From positions 65,404 to 109,006 of the forward strand of contig PLOH01000049.1 of assembly GCA_003142955.1 (NCBI GenBank): DNA of 43,603 nt, in the 5' to 3' direction. The notes beneath the pieces were generated by a model that was given only the letters and a program-made list of their open reading frames with translations, made no database searches and was not told the origin of the DNA. Of the stretch, positions 1 through 8,226 are shown piece after piece. Each line of letters starts with the position of its first letter. Positions within the stretch are counted from its first letter, which is position 1. The DNA is from Opitutia bacterium (lineage in GTDB: Bacteria; Verrucomicrobiota; Verrucomicrobiia; Opitutales; Opitutaceae). A program made the position numbers and the translations under genes.

Positions 1-83
1 GCCGGCAGGCTCAAGCCCGCGAAGGCCGCCACGAGATTCAGCAACGATCCACGGCAGAGCAGAGAGGGAAACAGCAGTCTCAT
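1..83 (-). CDS. Partial hypothetical exported protein, N-terminus only
   Basis: An ATG at 81-83 on the minus strand opens a frame that runs off the left edge without a stop. The 27 visible residues begin MRLLFPSLLCRGSLLNLV and continue with a hydrophobic Ala/Leu-rich stretch, which looks like a signal peptide. Nothing of the mature protein is in view, so no function can be given. It lies about 100 bases downstream of the first ADOP permease, on the same strand, and could be co-transcribed with it. No clear ribosome binding site is seen before the ATG. Confidence 0.45.
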   Translation of the reverse strand, partial: MRLLFPSLLCRGSLLNLVAAFAGLSLP

Positions 84-186
84 GAGGCACCATCAAATCG
101 ATGGCGCCCAACTCAGCCAGTCCAAAGATCTCCCAAGGACCTGATGTCGCAGCCCGGCCTTTGTGCGGAGGGTTGGTTGCCGACGG

Positions 187-2832
187 CTACTCCGCCCGGA
201 GCGCCTCCACGGGATTCACGTTCATGGCCCGTCTGGCCGGCAGCCAGGCGGCCAGCAGCGCGGCGCCGAACACCACTGCCGCACCCAACACTACCCCGGA
301 GATGTCGAACGGGCTGGCGTCCTGCAACACGCGCCGCAGGACTGACGAAAACCCCCATGCGCCCGCCGCGCCGACGACTAGGCCTACCGCCACCCACCAA
401 ACCGCTTGCTTGAACACCAATCGCGCGATGTCGCGTGGCGCGGCTCCCAGCGCCAAACGCACGCCGATGTCGCGCCGGCGCCGGGCGAAATGGAATGAAA
501 GCGTCCCGTAAAGCCCGAGGGCCGCCAGCCCGATGATGGCGACGGTGAGCACGTCCAGCACGGAGGTGAGGACCGCGAGAACGCGCCCCTGGCTTTGAAA
601 CACGGCGCCGAGCGTGCGCACATTGGCCAGCGCCAGATCGCCGTCGATCCGCGCCAGTTCCCGCCGGATCGCCTCGACCGGGGCAGGAACCCCCGCCGCC
701 ATGCGCACCAGCAGAAACGACTCCGGGATCGCCGCGTCATTGAAGGGGAAATACATCTCGGGCTGGGCGGGCCGCTCCGCATTTTGCCGCACGTCCTCGA
801 TCACGCCCACTACTTCGCGCGACCAGCCCTGGCCCGATTGGGCCGGGCGGAGGTGCCGGCCGAGGGGATCCCGCCCCGGCCAATAGCGGCGCGCCATCGC
901 GCGGTTGATCACCACAACCTGGTTCCGATGGGTTTCATCCGCCGGCGTGAAACCGCGCCCCTGGTTCAGCCGCGCCCCGATCGCGGGGAAAAATCCCGGC
1001 GAGACGAACGCTTGCGCGATCCACGGATACGACTTGGCGGAATTATAGACCTCGTCGTCAATCAACACGGTCGACGCACTTCCTCCGTCCAAGGGCAGCT
1101 CGGACGCCACGGCCGCTTCGCGCACGCCGGGCAGGCTGGCGCAGCCCTCGAGAAGACGTTTCCAGAAAGCCACCCGGGCGTCTTCGCTCTGGTACGCTGG
1201 CCCCTTCACGGCGACGCCGGCGGTCAGGGTATCTTCGGCCGCCAGCGCTTTGGCGCTTCCGAGCAATGCGCGATAGGTGCGCGAAAACTGCAGGGCGATC
1301 GAAAGCAGCAGCAGGGCAACGGCGATCTCGCCAATCACGAGGCTGCGCAGTTTGCGCTGCGTTTTGCGGGCCGGTCCGGAACTCGCGCTACCGTCCTTGA
1401 TGCCGCTGACGACGTCGGTTTTGGAGGCGAGCAGGGCCGGCGCGAATCCGGCCATTTGCATGCTGATCAAGGTCAGCACGGCGATGCTGCCCAGCAGCGA
1501 CGCATCGAGATGGAGTCCCGCGCGCGGCATCACCTCGACCGGGAGGATGCCGGTGAGCACGGATTGTCCCCACAGGGTCAGCAGGAAACCGCCCGCGGCC
1601 GCCATCAGGCTCAGCAACAGGCTCTCCATCAGGACCAGCCGGAGGATGTGTCCGCGGCGGGCCCCCAGCGCCAGACGTACCGCTATTTCCTGCTGGCGGC
1701 CGATGCCCCGGGCGAGCATCAGGCCCGCAACATTCTGGGCGGCCAGCACGAGCAGCGTCCAGCCCGCGGCCACCAAAGCCGAAACCCGCAACGCCGCGAT
1801 CCCGCCGAGTTCGATGGCGAGCGGAACCGACCAGAAGGTCCGGTGCTGATCCGCATTGGGGTCTGCTGCCGCGATCTGCCGGGCGATCGCTTTCAATTCC
1901 TCCGACTCCTGGCCGCTGGTGACTCCGGGCTTCAGCCGGGCGATCGCGCCGAGCCAGTACCCGTTCCAATCGGGCGCGCCGCGGCGCAGCGAGAGCAGAC
2001 TCCACAGGCCGACCGTCCGGGTGCCCTTCCAGAGGGAAAGCACCGCGAACCCCTCGGGCATGATTCCGACGATGGTGTGGTCGCGCCCGTCGAGTCGGAC
2101 CGTCCGGCCGATGACCGCAGGATCGGAGTTGAAGCGCTGTTTCCAGAGCTGATGGCTCAGGATCACAACCGCGGTGTTGTCGCCCTCCTCATCCTCCGGC
2201 TGAAACCACCGGCCATGCAACGGCGGCACGCCCAGGGTGCGGAACAGTCCGGCGGTGCACAGTGCGCCCTCGACCGCCTCCGCGCGATCCCCGCCGAGGT
2301 TGAAGCGGCGGACGCTGAACGCGCCGATGTCGGCGAGGGTTTTTGCGCGCTCCTGCAGATCGAGGATGTCCGATGTGGTCAGCGGCGTGTAGTCGAGCAC
2401 GGCGGTGATCTCCTTCCTCCAGACCGAGGCCAGCCGGCCGGGCTCCGGATAGGGCAGCGGATCGCGCAGCATGCCATTGATGACGCTGAAGAACGTCGCG
2501 GTGGCGCCGATGCCGATGGCCAGCGTCACGACAGCCACCACGGAGAAACCGCGGTTCTTCCGCAGGGTGCGGGCGGCGAGCAGGAAGTCCTTGCCCAACT
2601 GCTCCAGCCACACCCAGCTGCGTTGGTCGCGGACGGTTTCCTTGATGCCGTCGAGGTGGCCGAACTGGCGCCGGGCCGCGTAGTGGGCTTCCTGCGACGA
2701 CATGCCCGCGGCGCGGTTGGCCGCCTCCTGCAGCTCGATGTGCGTCTGCAGCTCCGCGGCCAGGTCGGCTTCGATGGCCGAGCGCCGGAACAGCGAGCGC
2801 AGACGGGAGCGAATGGGACGAAGGGGACTCAT
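187..2832 (-). CDS. ADOP-family ABC transporter permease (MacB-like core plus FtsX domains)
   Basis: About 881 residues. The order is a short soluble N-terminal prefix containing the phrase EAANRAAGMSSQEAHYAARR, a first membrane helix (FSVVAVVTLAIGIGATATF), a MacB-like periplasmic core domain, three FtsX-type helices near the middle, a second periplasmic core domain, and a final set of three helices ending in PARRAMNVNPVEALRAE. This duplicated layout is typical of acidobacterial duplicated orphan permeases, which lack an adjacent ATPase and are often found with a PadR regulator, as here. The substrate is unknown. An ATG at 2889 is in frame, but the ATG at 2832 (MSPLRPIRSRLRSLFRR) matches the start of the sister gene better. 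It is the last complete member of the leftward PadR-ADOP cluster. Confidence 0.9.
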   Translation of the reverse strand: MSPLRPIRSRLRSLFRRSAIEADLAAELQTHIELQEAANRAAGMSSQEAHYAARRQFGHLDGIKETVRDQRSWVWLEQLGKDFLLAARTLRKNRGFSVVAVVTLAIGIGATATFFSVINGMLRDPLPYPEPGRLASVWRKEITAVLDYTPLTTSDILDLQERAKTLADIGAFSVRRFNLGGDRAEAVEGALCTAGLFRTLGVPPLHGRWFQPEDEEGDNTAVVILSHQLWKQRFNSDPAVIGRTVRLDGRDHTIVGIMPEGFAVLSLWKGTRTVGLWSLLSLRRGAPDWNGYWLGAIARLKPGVTSGQESEELKAIARQIAAADPNADQHRTFWSVPLAIELGGIAALRVSALVAAGWTLLVLAAQNVAGLMLARGIGRQQEIAVRLALGARRGHILRLVLMESLLLSLMAAAGGFLLTLWGQSVLTGILPVEVMPRAGLHLDASLLGSIAVLTLISMQMAGFAPALLASKTDVVSGIKDGSASSGPARKTQRKLRSLVIGEIAVALLLLSIALQFSRTYRALLGSAKALAAEDTLTAGVAVKGPAYQSEDARVAFWKRLLEGCASLPGVREAAVASELPLDGGSASTVLIDDEVYNSAKSYPWIAQAFVSPGFFPAIGARLNQGRGFTPADETHRNQVVVINRAMARRYWPGRDPLGRHLRPAQSGQGWSREVVGVIEDVRQNAERPAQPEMYFPFNDAAIPESFLLVRMAAGVPAPVEAIRRELARIDGDLALANVRTLGAVFQSQGRVLAVLTSVLDVLTVAIIGLAALGLYGTLSFHFARRRRDIGVRLALGAAPRDIARLVFKQAVWWVAVGLVVGAAGAWGFSSVLRRVLQDASPFDISGVVLGAAVVFGAALLAAWLPARRAMNVNPVEALRAE

Positions 2833-2947
2833 CGGGCTAATCCGACCGATCGGCCGAGAACGCGGCGAGGTGGTCGCGTCTCCATGCAATCTGCGGACCA
2901 GAGGCTTGCGAAAACTTCATGGAATTTGTGTTTCCGCGCGGCGGTTA

Positions 2948-2970
2948 TCGCCTGCGAGCAGGCTCCTACA
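2948..2970 (-). repeat. REP-like hairpin, TGTAGG head
   Basis: Read on the minus strand the element starts TGTAGGA and forms the hairpin GCCTGC-TC-GCAGGC. It shares its head with elements at 6301, 8131, 17384 and 19882, while the hairpin differs. It lies in the spacer between the Coa1-like gene and the first ADOP permease. Confidence 0.6.
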
Positions 2971-2990
2971 ACCGGCGCGGGTTTCCTTGG

Positions 2991-3035
2991 CACTTGGAAC
3001 TTGGGATCTGGTACTTGGGATCTGGAACTTGGATC
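2991..3035. repeat. Short iterated words in a spacer
   Basis: The words acttggaac, acttgggatctgg, acttgggatctgg and aacttggatc follow each other, giving a degenerate direct repeat of about 14 bases. It sits between the stop of the Coa1-like gene and the start of the next gene downstream. Similar wordy spacers, with different words, occur at 6402-6431, 23637-23800 and 32055-32145. Confidence 0.5.
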
Positions 3036-3048
3036 CTCCTTGCAACGG

Positions 3049-3525
3049 CTACTGTGGCGGCGGCCCTTTCTCCACGAGGGAAATCCGCGCCCCGGTCGCA
3101 GTGAGTTTGACCGTCAGGGTCGAGAACACCCAGGTCCCGTTCGTCTTCGATGCGACAACGTTGATGCGCGCCTTCCCCCGGGGTCCGGTTACCGGAATCG
3201 TGATTTCGGCGCTCCGGCCCGGATTGAGGGTACCGGTGACGAACCATCCGACCTCAAGGAAAGCGCCCAGGGCTTGCACGACGGCCGGCGACGATTCGGC
3301 CCGGGCGACCGCTTCCTCGCAGGCGCCGGATGATCGCATCATGGCGAAGGCGGCGACGACAATGAAGGCGATTCCGCCGATAAACAGAACGACGGCGCCG
3401 CAGCAGCCGGCCACCAACACCCGGAACTGATTGCGGCTCCACCAAGTCTGTCCGGTTGGTCCGGTCGCCGGGGCCGAAAACGACGGTTGGTGCGGGGCGG
3501 TTTCGGGTCGAAGCGCGGCATTCAT
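3049..3525 (-). CDS. Coa1-like single-pass membrane protein
   Basis: 158 residues: a Pro-rich cytoplasmic N-terminus, one membrane helix (VLVAGCCGAVVLFIGGIAFIVVAAFAMM, about residues 36-63), and an outer domain of roughly 95 residues. The outer domain begins near ACEEAVARAESSPAVVQALGA and has the pattern TGTLNPGRSAEITIPVTGPRGKARI. The 'short helix, then a glycine-rich strand with PVTGPRG' pattern resembles the bacterial Coa1/Tim21-like family (cytochrome oxidase assembly factor 1 homologs), whose bacterial role is uncertain. The assignment is by motif memory only. It lies between the two ADOP permeases, 21 bases after the stop of the upstream one, so co-expression is likely. The ATG at 3525 is the only good start. 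Confidence 0.65.
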   Translation of the reverse strand: MNAALRPETAPHQPSFSAPATGPTGQTWWSRNQFRVLVAGCCGAVVLFIGGIAFIVVAAFAMMRSSGACEEAVARAESSPAVVQALGAFLEVGWFVTGTLNPGRSAEITIPVTGPRGKARINVVASKTNGTWVFSTLTVKLTATGARISLVEKGPPPQ

Positions 3526-3546
3526 TGTGGTTCCCTTTGTTGACGG

Positions 3547-6222
3547 TTATTCGGCCTTCAGAGTCTCCACCGGATTGACGCGGGTCGCCCGTCGCGCCGG
3601 GATCCAGCAGGCGAGCAGGGCAATGCCGGTCAGAAGGAAGACGGCGGCCAGCGTCACCAATGAGCTGCTCACCGCCAGGCCGTAGAGAACTCGCGGCAGC
3701 ACCCGGCTCAGCCCCAGGGACAGAACCGTTCCGATCGCGATTCCGTACAATGTCAGTTTCAGGCCGTCCCCCAGCACCAGCCGGAGGACGTCGCCTTTCT
3801 GTGCGCCCAGGGCTAGGCGGATGCCGATCTCGCGCGTCCGCTGGCTGGCCACGAACGAGACTACGCCGTAAAGACCCATCACGACCAACACCAGGGCGAA
3901 AAAACCCTGAAGCCCCGCGAGGGCGGCTCCGGCGCGGAGTGGCAGCAGGGCCAGCAAGCCTTCGTTCAGATGGCGGTCCATCGTTTGAACGTCATAGAGC
4001 GGCACGGCCGGGTCGAGATCCTGCACCAAGCGTCGCAACTCTGGCGCGACCGCACCCGGATCACCTTGCGTGCGGAGATACAAGGTCAGGGGAGTCATGT
4101 CGTAGAATTGGGCCAACGGCTGGAGGATAAAAGGCGAGGCGGCTTCCCCGGCCATTTTGTAGCGTCCGTTGCGCACCACGCCCACAACCTCGAACGCAGT
4201 CGGGCCGCCGACATAACAGCGTCGGCCCAAGGGATTCTGTCCCGGCCAGAACTGCGCCGCCATCTCCTCGTTGATGATGGCCACTGGCGGAGCACCCGTT
4301 TTGTCCTGCGCACTGAAATCGCGCCCTCGCAGCAAGGTCAGGCCCAGGGCCTGGACAAAATTGGGCGCGACCAGGCCGTAAGGGGTGACGGTCATGTCCT
4401 GGATTCCGCGGATGATTTTGCCTTCCGGAGCGGCGACATTGAGCGACGAGTAGAGCGCAAACGGAACGAACGTGCCGAGGGTGGCGGCGTCCACGCCCGG
4501 CAAGGCCCTGGCTTTCTCGAGCAAGCGCTGCTGGAATTGCTCGGCGCGGTCCGGGTCGTAGCCGTGCAATCCGAGGTTAAACGAAGCCATCAGCAGGTGG
4601 TCGGTGCGGAAACCGAGAAACCGGGGAGACACCTGCCGAAGGCTTTGGAGGAACACTCCCCCGCAGATCAGCACGACCAGCGAAACGGCGACCTGCGACA
4701 CCACGAGGATGCTGCGAAACGGGTGTCGGGAGGAACCGCTCGACGCGCCGCCGCCCTGCTTTAGGGATGTCTGGAGGTCCACCCGGCTGGCTTGCAAGGC
4801 CGGCATTAACCCGGTCAACGACCCAGCCAGCAAGGCCATGGCCGCGGCGAACAGGAACACGCGCCAATCCCAGGTCGCGCCAACCAGCGCCACGGGCGTC
4901 GCGGACGAACCGAAGCGCACCAGCCAGCTGGCGACCCAGTATCCGAGCACCAACCCCGCCGTGCTGGCGGAAAACGCCAACAGGAAACTCTCGGCCAGCA
5001 ACTGCCGGCACAATTGCCAACGGGAGGCGCCCAAAGCTGAACGGAGAATCATCTCCCGCCGCCTGACCGTGGCGCGTAAGAACATCAGGTTCGCCACGTT
5101 GGCGCAGGCGATCAGCAGAACGAGTCCCACCAGACCCATGAAGACCGCGGTGATGAGCGGCATGAAATCGGTGAATGACGGATCGGGCCGCGTCCGTCGC
5201 TCGCGGACGACGACGGGTGAGCCGCCTACGTTCTGCTGGGGGTACTCCTTGGCGATCCGAGCCGTGACCGCGCCGACCTCGGTCCGCGTCTGGCCGAGGC
5301 TTACGCCCGGCTTGAGTCGCCCCATGACGTTGAGCGGCATGCCGGCACGGGCCTGCAGCAGTTGTGCCCCATTGTTCATGAGGTCGCCGATCATGGTCAC
5401 GGGCAGAAAGACATTGGCGGACAAGCCGGCTTGAGTCCCAGTAAAGGTCGCGGGCGCGATGCCCACGACGGTATAGGGATGCCCGTTGACGTTGACGCTC
5501 CGGCCCACAATCGAGGGATCACCGCCAAAGTGCTGCTGCCAATAGGCGTGGGAGAGCACCATGATCGGATCGGCGCCGATCTTCACGCCTTCGCCGGCCA
5601 GGAAGAGCCGTCCCCGGGCCGCTTGGACTCCGAAAAAGGAAAAGAAGTTGCCAGTGACGACCGCGGCGTAGGTACGTTCAGGTTCGAATCCAGGCGCCGC
5701 GAGATCGATCGGGGTCGTCGAGTAAGCCATGAGATCGGAGAAGGCGTCCGCCTGGGCGCGAAGATCCAAATAGTTGGGGTACTCGTATCCCCGCAGGAGG
5801 CTGCTGACCGGGGTTTTGGCGGCGACCACCACCAGGTTCTCCGGGTCTCGCACCGGCAGCGGCTGAAAGAAGAGATTGTTGACGATCGAGAAAACGGCGG
5901 TGTTGACCCCGATCGCGAGCGCGAGCGTGAGCAGGGCGATGGCGGTGAACCCGGGGGTCTTCCGCAAGGAGCGGGCCGCGAATCGAAAGTCCTTCGCGAG
6001 TTGCTCAAGCCAGACCCACCGGCGTTGGTCACGGACAGTTTCCTTGATGCCATCGAGGTGCCCGAACTGCCGCCGGGCCGCGTAGTGGGCTTCCTGTGAC
6101 GACATGCCCGCGGCGCGGTTGGCGGCCTCCTGCATCTCGAGGTGAGCCTGCAACTCTGCGGCCAGGTCGCGTTCGAGCCGGTTTCTTGACAGGAGCGAAC
6201 GTAGCTTCGACCAGGTTTTCAC
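3547..6222 (-). CDS. ADOP-family ABC transporter permease (second copy)
   Basis: 891 residues with the same layout as the permease at 187-2832: an N-terminal prefix (MKTWSKLRSLLSRNRLERDLAAELQAH), a helix (FTAIALLTLALAIGVNTAVFSIVNN), MacB-like core, a mid-protein FtsX block (LVLLIACANVANLMFLRATVRRRE), a second core and a C-terminal FtsX block ending PARRATRVNPVETLKAE. The two proteins diverge over most of their length, but DNA encoding the N-terminal prefix is about 93% identical over 116 bases, which suggests gene conversion or module exchange. The substrate is unknown. It lies downstream of the PadR gene on the same strand, separated by 216 bases that contain a long inverted repeat. Confidence 0.9.
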   Translation of the reverse strand: MKTWSKLRSLLSRNRLERDLAAELQAHLEMQEAANRAAGMSSQEAHYAARRQFGHLDGIKETVRDQRRWVWLEQLAKDFRFAARSLRKTPGFTAIALLTLALAIGVNTAVFSIVNNLFFQPLPVRDPENLVVVAAKTPVSSLLRGYEYPNYLDLRAQADAFSDLMAYSTTPIDLAAPGFEPERTYAAVVTGNFFSFFGVQAARGRLFLAGEGVKIGADPIMVLSHAYWQQHFGGDPSIVGRSVNVNGHPYTVVGIAPATFTGTQAGLSANVFLPVTMIGDLMNNGAQLLQARAGMPLNVMGRLKPGVSLGQTRTEVGAVTARIAKEYPQQNVGGSPVVVRERRTRPDPSFTDFMPLITAVFMGLVGLVLLIACANVANLMFLRATVRRREMILRSALGASRWQLCRQLLAESFLLAFSASTAGLVLGYWVASWLVRFGSSATPVALVGATWDWRVFLFAAAMALLAGSLTGLMPALQASRVDLQTSLKQGGGASSGSSRHPFRSILVVSQVAVSLVVLICGGVFLQSLRQVSPRFLGFRTDHLLMASFNLGLHGYDPDRAEQFQQRLLEKARALPGVDAATLGTFVPFALYSSLNVAAPEGKIIRGIQDMTVTPYGLVAPNFVQALGLTLLRGRDFSAQDKTGAPPVAIINEEMAAQFWPGQNPLGRRCYVGGPTAFEVVGVVRNGRYKMAGEAASPFILQPLAQFYDMTPLTLYLRTQGDPGAVAPELRRLVQDLDPAVPLYDVQTMDRHLNEGLLALLPLRAGAALAGLQGFFALVLVVMGLYGVVSFVASQRTREIGIRLALGAQKGDVLRLVLGDGLKLTLYGIAIGTVLSLGLSRVLPRVLYGLAVSSSLVTLAAVFLLTGIALLACWIPARRATRVNPVETLKAE

Positions 6223-6300
6223 GGGGAGAAGTTGATTTGAACAGAAGACAACAAAGGGAACGGAGGAGTCAGGGGTTGAATCTACTTCGGCGCGGTTCTT

Positions 6301-6366
6301 TGTAGGGCGGGGTCGCCGGACCCCGCCGCCGTGCGGGTTGGCGGGGCCCGGCGACCCCGCCCTACA
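6301..6366. repeat. Long inverted repeat, two head-to-head REP-like units
   Basis: Arms 6301-6327 and 6340-6366 are 27 bases each and complementary except at one position; the spacer is 12 bases. Each arm begins TGTAGGGCGGGG and also contains its own small hairpin (GGGGTCGCCGGACCCC). The arms could fold into one long cruciform or hairpin between the PadR gene and the ADOP gene. No T-run follows on either side, so it is not a canonical terminator, though it could still lower read-through from padR into the permease genes. Confidence 0.8.
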
Positions 6367-6438
6367 GGCTCCAGACCAAGTGCCTCCGTAGCCTTCATTG
6401 AGATTTGGCGTTTGGAATTTGGCGTTTCCGGGAGGTCA

Positions 6439-6771
6439 TCAGGTGGTCTTCAGCACCAGGTTGATCGCGGTCGAAAGCTTCGCCCAGTTGGCCGTCTCGG
6501 ACTCGAGCTGGCGGCGGCCGCTCGCCGTCAGCGAATAGAACTTCGCCTTGCGGTTGTTGTCCGAGACGCCCCATTCGGATTTGATCCAGCCCTGATCCTC
6601 CAGCCGGTAGAGGGCGGGGTAGAGTGAGCCCTGCTCCACCTGCAGCACCTCGTCGGACATTTGCCGGATGCGGACTGAAATGCCGAATCCGTGCATCGGT
6701 TCGAGCTGGAGCGATTTCAGGATGAGCATGTCCAGCGTGCCTTGTAACAAGTCGGTTTTGTCTTTGTCCAT
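6439..6771 (-). CDS. PadR-family transcriptional regulator
   Basis: 110 residues. The start MDKDKTDLLQGTLDMLILKSL and the winged-helix signature EQGSLYPALYRLEDQGWIKSEWG are diagnostic of PadR regulators of the type found next to ADOP permeases. The C-terminal KAKFYSLTASGRRQLESE completes the wing and the dimerisation helix. PadR proteins usually repress their own operon by binding an inverted repeat, and relief of repression follows ligand or stress signals; the ligand here is unknown. The ribosome binding site AGGAG lies 5 bases before the ATG. An inverted repeat just upstream (6783-6827) is a plausible operator. Confidence 0.95.
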   Translation of the reverse strand: MDKDKTDLLQGTLDMLILKSLQLEPMHGFGISVRIRQMSDEVLQVEQGSLYPALYRLEDQGWIKSEWGVSDNNRKAKFYSLTASGRRQLESETANWAKLSTAINLVLKTT

Positions 6772-6782
6772 AAGTTCTCCTA

Positions 6783-6827
6783 GATGTCCTACAGGAGAGA
6801 GTGATGAGGCGTCTCCTGTAGAACGTC
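6783..6827. promoter_or_regulatory. Candidate PadR operator (16-bp inverted repeat)
   Basis: Arms 6783-6798 (GATGTCCTACAGGAGA) and 6812-6827 (the reverse complement of GACGTTCTACAGGAGA) match at 14 of 16 positions around a 13-base spacer. The inner 10 bases of each arm are a perfect match. The element ends 12 bases before the padR start codon and includes the bases just upstream of its ribosome binding site. Its position and symmetry suit autorepression of the PadR-ADOP unit. A TTGACG that could serve as a -35 box lies at its distal edge on the minus strand. Confidence 0.55.
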
Positions 6828-7127
6828 AAGGAGAGAGCCCTGCCCCGGCGTGGAGAGCAATCGCGCTAATTCTCGGTTGGATTTCTTCTACTGGGCTTTG
6901 CACAATGAAGTGACTGACAGAGGTGGTGCGGCTTGTCCTCAAGATGCTCTGGGCATGTTCGGGACTATCGAGTCCCGGCACGGCGGGGCGACATCAGACA
7001 CGCGCTCCAACAGTGTTACTTCATTCCGCAAGATTCAGCAGGGCGGCTTGACAAAATGGCCGCCCGCCGCCCTCGGGACCGTCGCCCGAGTTGCAGCCGA
7101 GGAGTCCGTCCGTTATCCTTCCTCTCC
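6828..7127. other. Intergenic region between the PadR operator and the DUF748 gene
   Basis: This 300-base stretch separates two divergent genes. It holds copy A of the variable-hairpin repeat (6921-7006) and a perfect 7-bp hairpin, GGGCGGC with GCCGCCC, at 7042-7066. No convincing promoter with both boxes was recognised, and no coding frame seems real. Confidence 0.5.
6921..7006 (+). repeat. Variable-hairpin repeat, copy A
   Basis: The 5' flank (AGGTGGTGCGGCTTGTCC, then CAAGATGCT) and the 3' flank (GGCGGGGCGACATCAG, then ACGCGC) match copies at 14459-14576 and 16411-16496. Between them lies a perfect 7-bp stem with a 4-base loop, CGGGACT-atcg-AGTCCCG (6960-6977). Its sequence is unrelated to the hairpins of the other copies. 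Confidence 0.7.
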
Positions 7128-8183
7128 ATGAACTTGGACCGACTTTCGCCTGGGGGCGGTCGTGCCCTCTGGATCACCGCCACCCTGCTGGTGCTTTTCA
7201 CGGTAACGGGCTTCTTCATTCTGCCGCCGATTGTGAAGGTGCAGTTGGTCAAGCGACTTTCCACCGAGCTTGGCCGCCCCGTCACGGTGGGCAAGGTGCG
7301 GGTGAATCCCTACGCCCTTTCTCTCACGATCGAGAACCTTGAGGTGGGCGAGCGGACCGGTCCGGAGACGTTTTTCGGCTGGCGCCGGTTCTACGCGCGC
7401 TTCGGCGCGCTCGCCTCGCTGGGCGGAGACTGGATTTTGCCCGAATTTGCGCTCGACGGGTTTCACGCGCGCGTCGTGGTCAATCCCGACGGCACGATCA
7501 ATCTGCTTAATCTGCTGCCGTCCGGAGGGGCGACGACGGGTGCGCCACCGGTGCCCGCCGCGTCCATGCCACCGGTTGATCTGACGGTGGGGGAGGTGGC
7601 GTTGAAGGACTTCAAGGTCGATGTCACCGATCTGGCGGCGCCGCGACCGGTTCAGCTTGGCCTGAGCAATCTCCAAGGCTCACTGAAGAATGTTACGCTG
7701 GCCGAGGGCGCCGTGATGCCGTTGCAGTTTTCGCTGGCCTGGGCGCCCCAAGGCACGGTGCAGATCGAGGGCAGCCTGTCGGTGAAACCCGCAGTCAAAC
7801 TTGTGCTCAAAACAGAGGTTGCCGGATTAGCCATCCTGCCCCTCAGCCCCTACCTCGAACAGTTTGCGAACGCCCGGATTACGCAGGGCGCGGTCTCGAC
7901 ATCCAACCGGGTGCAATTCGCGTTGGGCGGCCCGCAGCCGGTGGCGATGTTTGAAGGGGACGGGCGCGTGGACAAATTCGGGCTGGTGGACGGCGCCCAT
8001 CTTGAGGACCTGGCCAGTTTCTCGGCTTTGGCGCTCGCAGCTACGTTCGTGTACTCGGACACAGTTCAATTTGAATCGCGCCAGCCGAAGGAGGGCGCGA
8101 TGCCGTCGTGCGTGCGGTGCGATCGCCGAATAGGGGCGCACCTGGCGTGCGCCCGAAACGACCGGAGGGCGCAGTCAAGCTGA
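7128..8183 (+). CDS. DUF748/AsmA-like protein, apparently truncated
   Basis: 351 residues from the ATG at 7128. One N-terminal membrane helix (ALWITATLLVLFTVTGFFILPPIV) is followed by the DUF748 opening ELGRPVTVGKVRVNPYALSL and the phrase HARVVVNPDGTINLLNLL. DUF748 proteins are usually around a thousand residues and belong with AsmA-like proteins, which span the periplasm and are thought to act in lipid transport or envelope assembly. Recognisable sequence stops near residue 320 (FSALALAATFVYSD). The last 30 or so residues, rich in Cys and Arg, read through a REP-like hairpin at 8131-8157 and look non-native. The gene is therefore probably a 5' remnant. A longer frame opens at 6933 but has no supporting features. 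Confidence 0.7.
   Translation: MNLDRLSPGGGRALWITATLLVLFTVTGFFILPPIVKVQLVKRLSTELGRPVTVGKVRVNPYALSLTIENLEVGERTGPETFFGWRRFYARFGALASLGGDWILPEFALDGFHARVVVNPDGTINLLNLLPSGGATTGAPPVPAASMPPVDLTVGEVALKDFKVDVTDLAAPRPVQLGLSNLQGSLKNVTLAEGAVMPLQFSLAWAPQGTVQIEGSLSVKPAVKLVLKTEVAGLAILPLSPYLEQFANARITQGAVSTSNRVQFALGGPQPVAMFEGDGRVDKFGLVDGAHLEDLASFSALALAATFVYSDTVQFESRQPKEGAMPSCVRCDRRIGAHLACARNDRRAQSS
8131..8157 (+). repeat. REP-like hairpin, TAGGGG head
   Basis: The sequence TAGGGGCGCAC-ctggc-GTGCGCCC makes a perfect 8-bp stem (8134-8141 with 8147-8154). Its head resembles the TGTAGG family seen at 2948, 6301, 17384 and 19882. It lies inside the 3' end of the shortened DUF748 reading frame, which fits an insertion or deletion breakpoint there. 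Confidence 0.55.
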
Positions 8184-8226
8184 GCCCCTACACTCAGAGA
8201 CGAAACTACGCTGGCGCAGACTCCTG

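Noticed and set aside
595-3333. A 912-codon frame on the plus strand over the first ADOP gene
   Set aside because: It is antisense to a clear permease gene, with no domain, signal or start context; long shadow frames are common at this GC.
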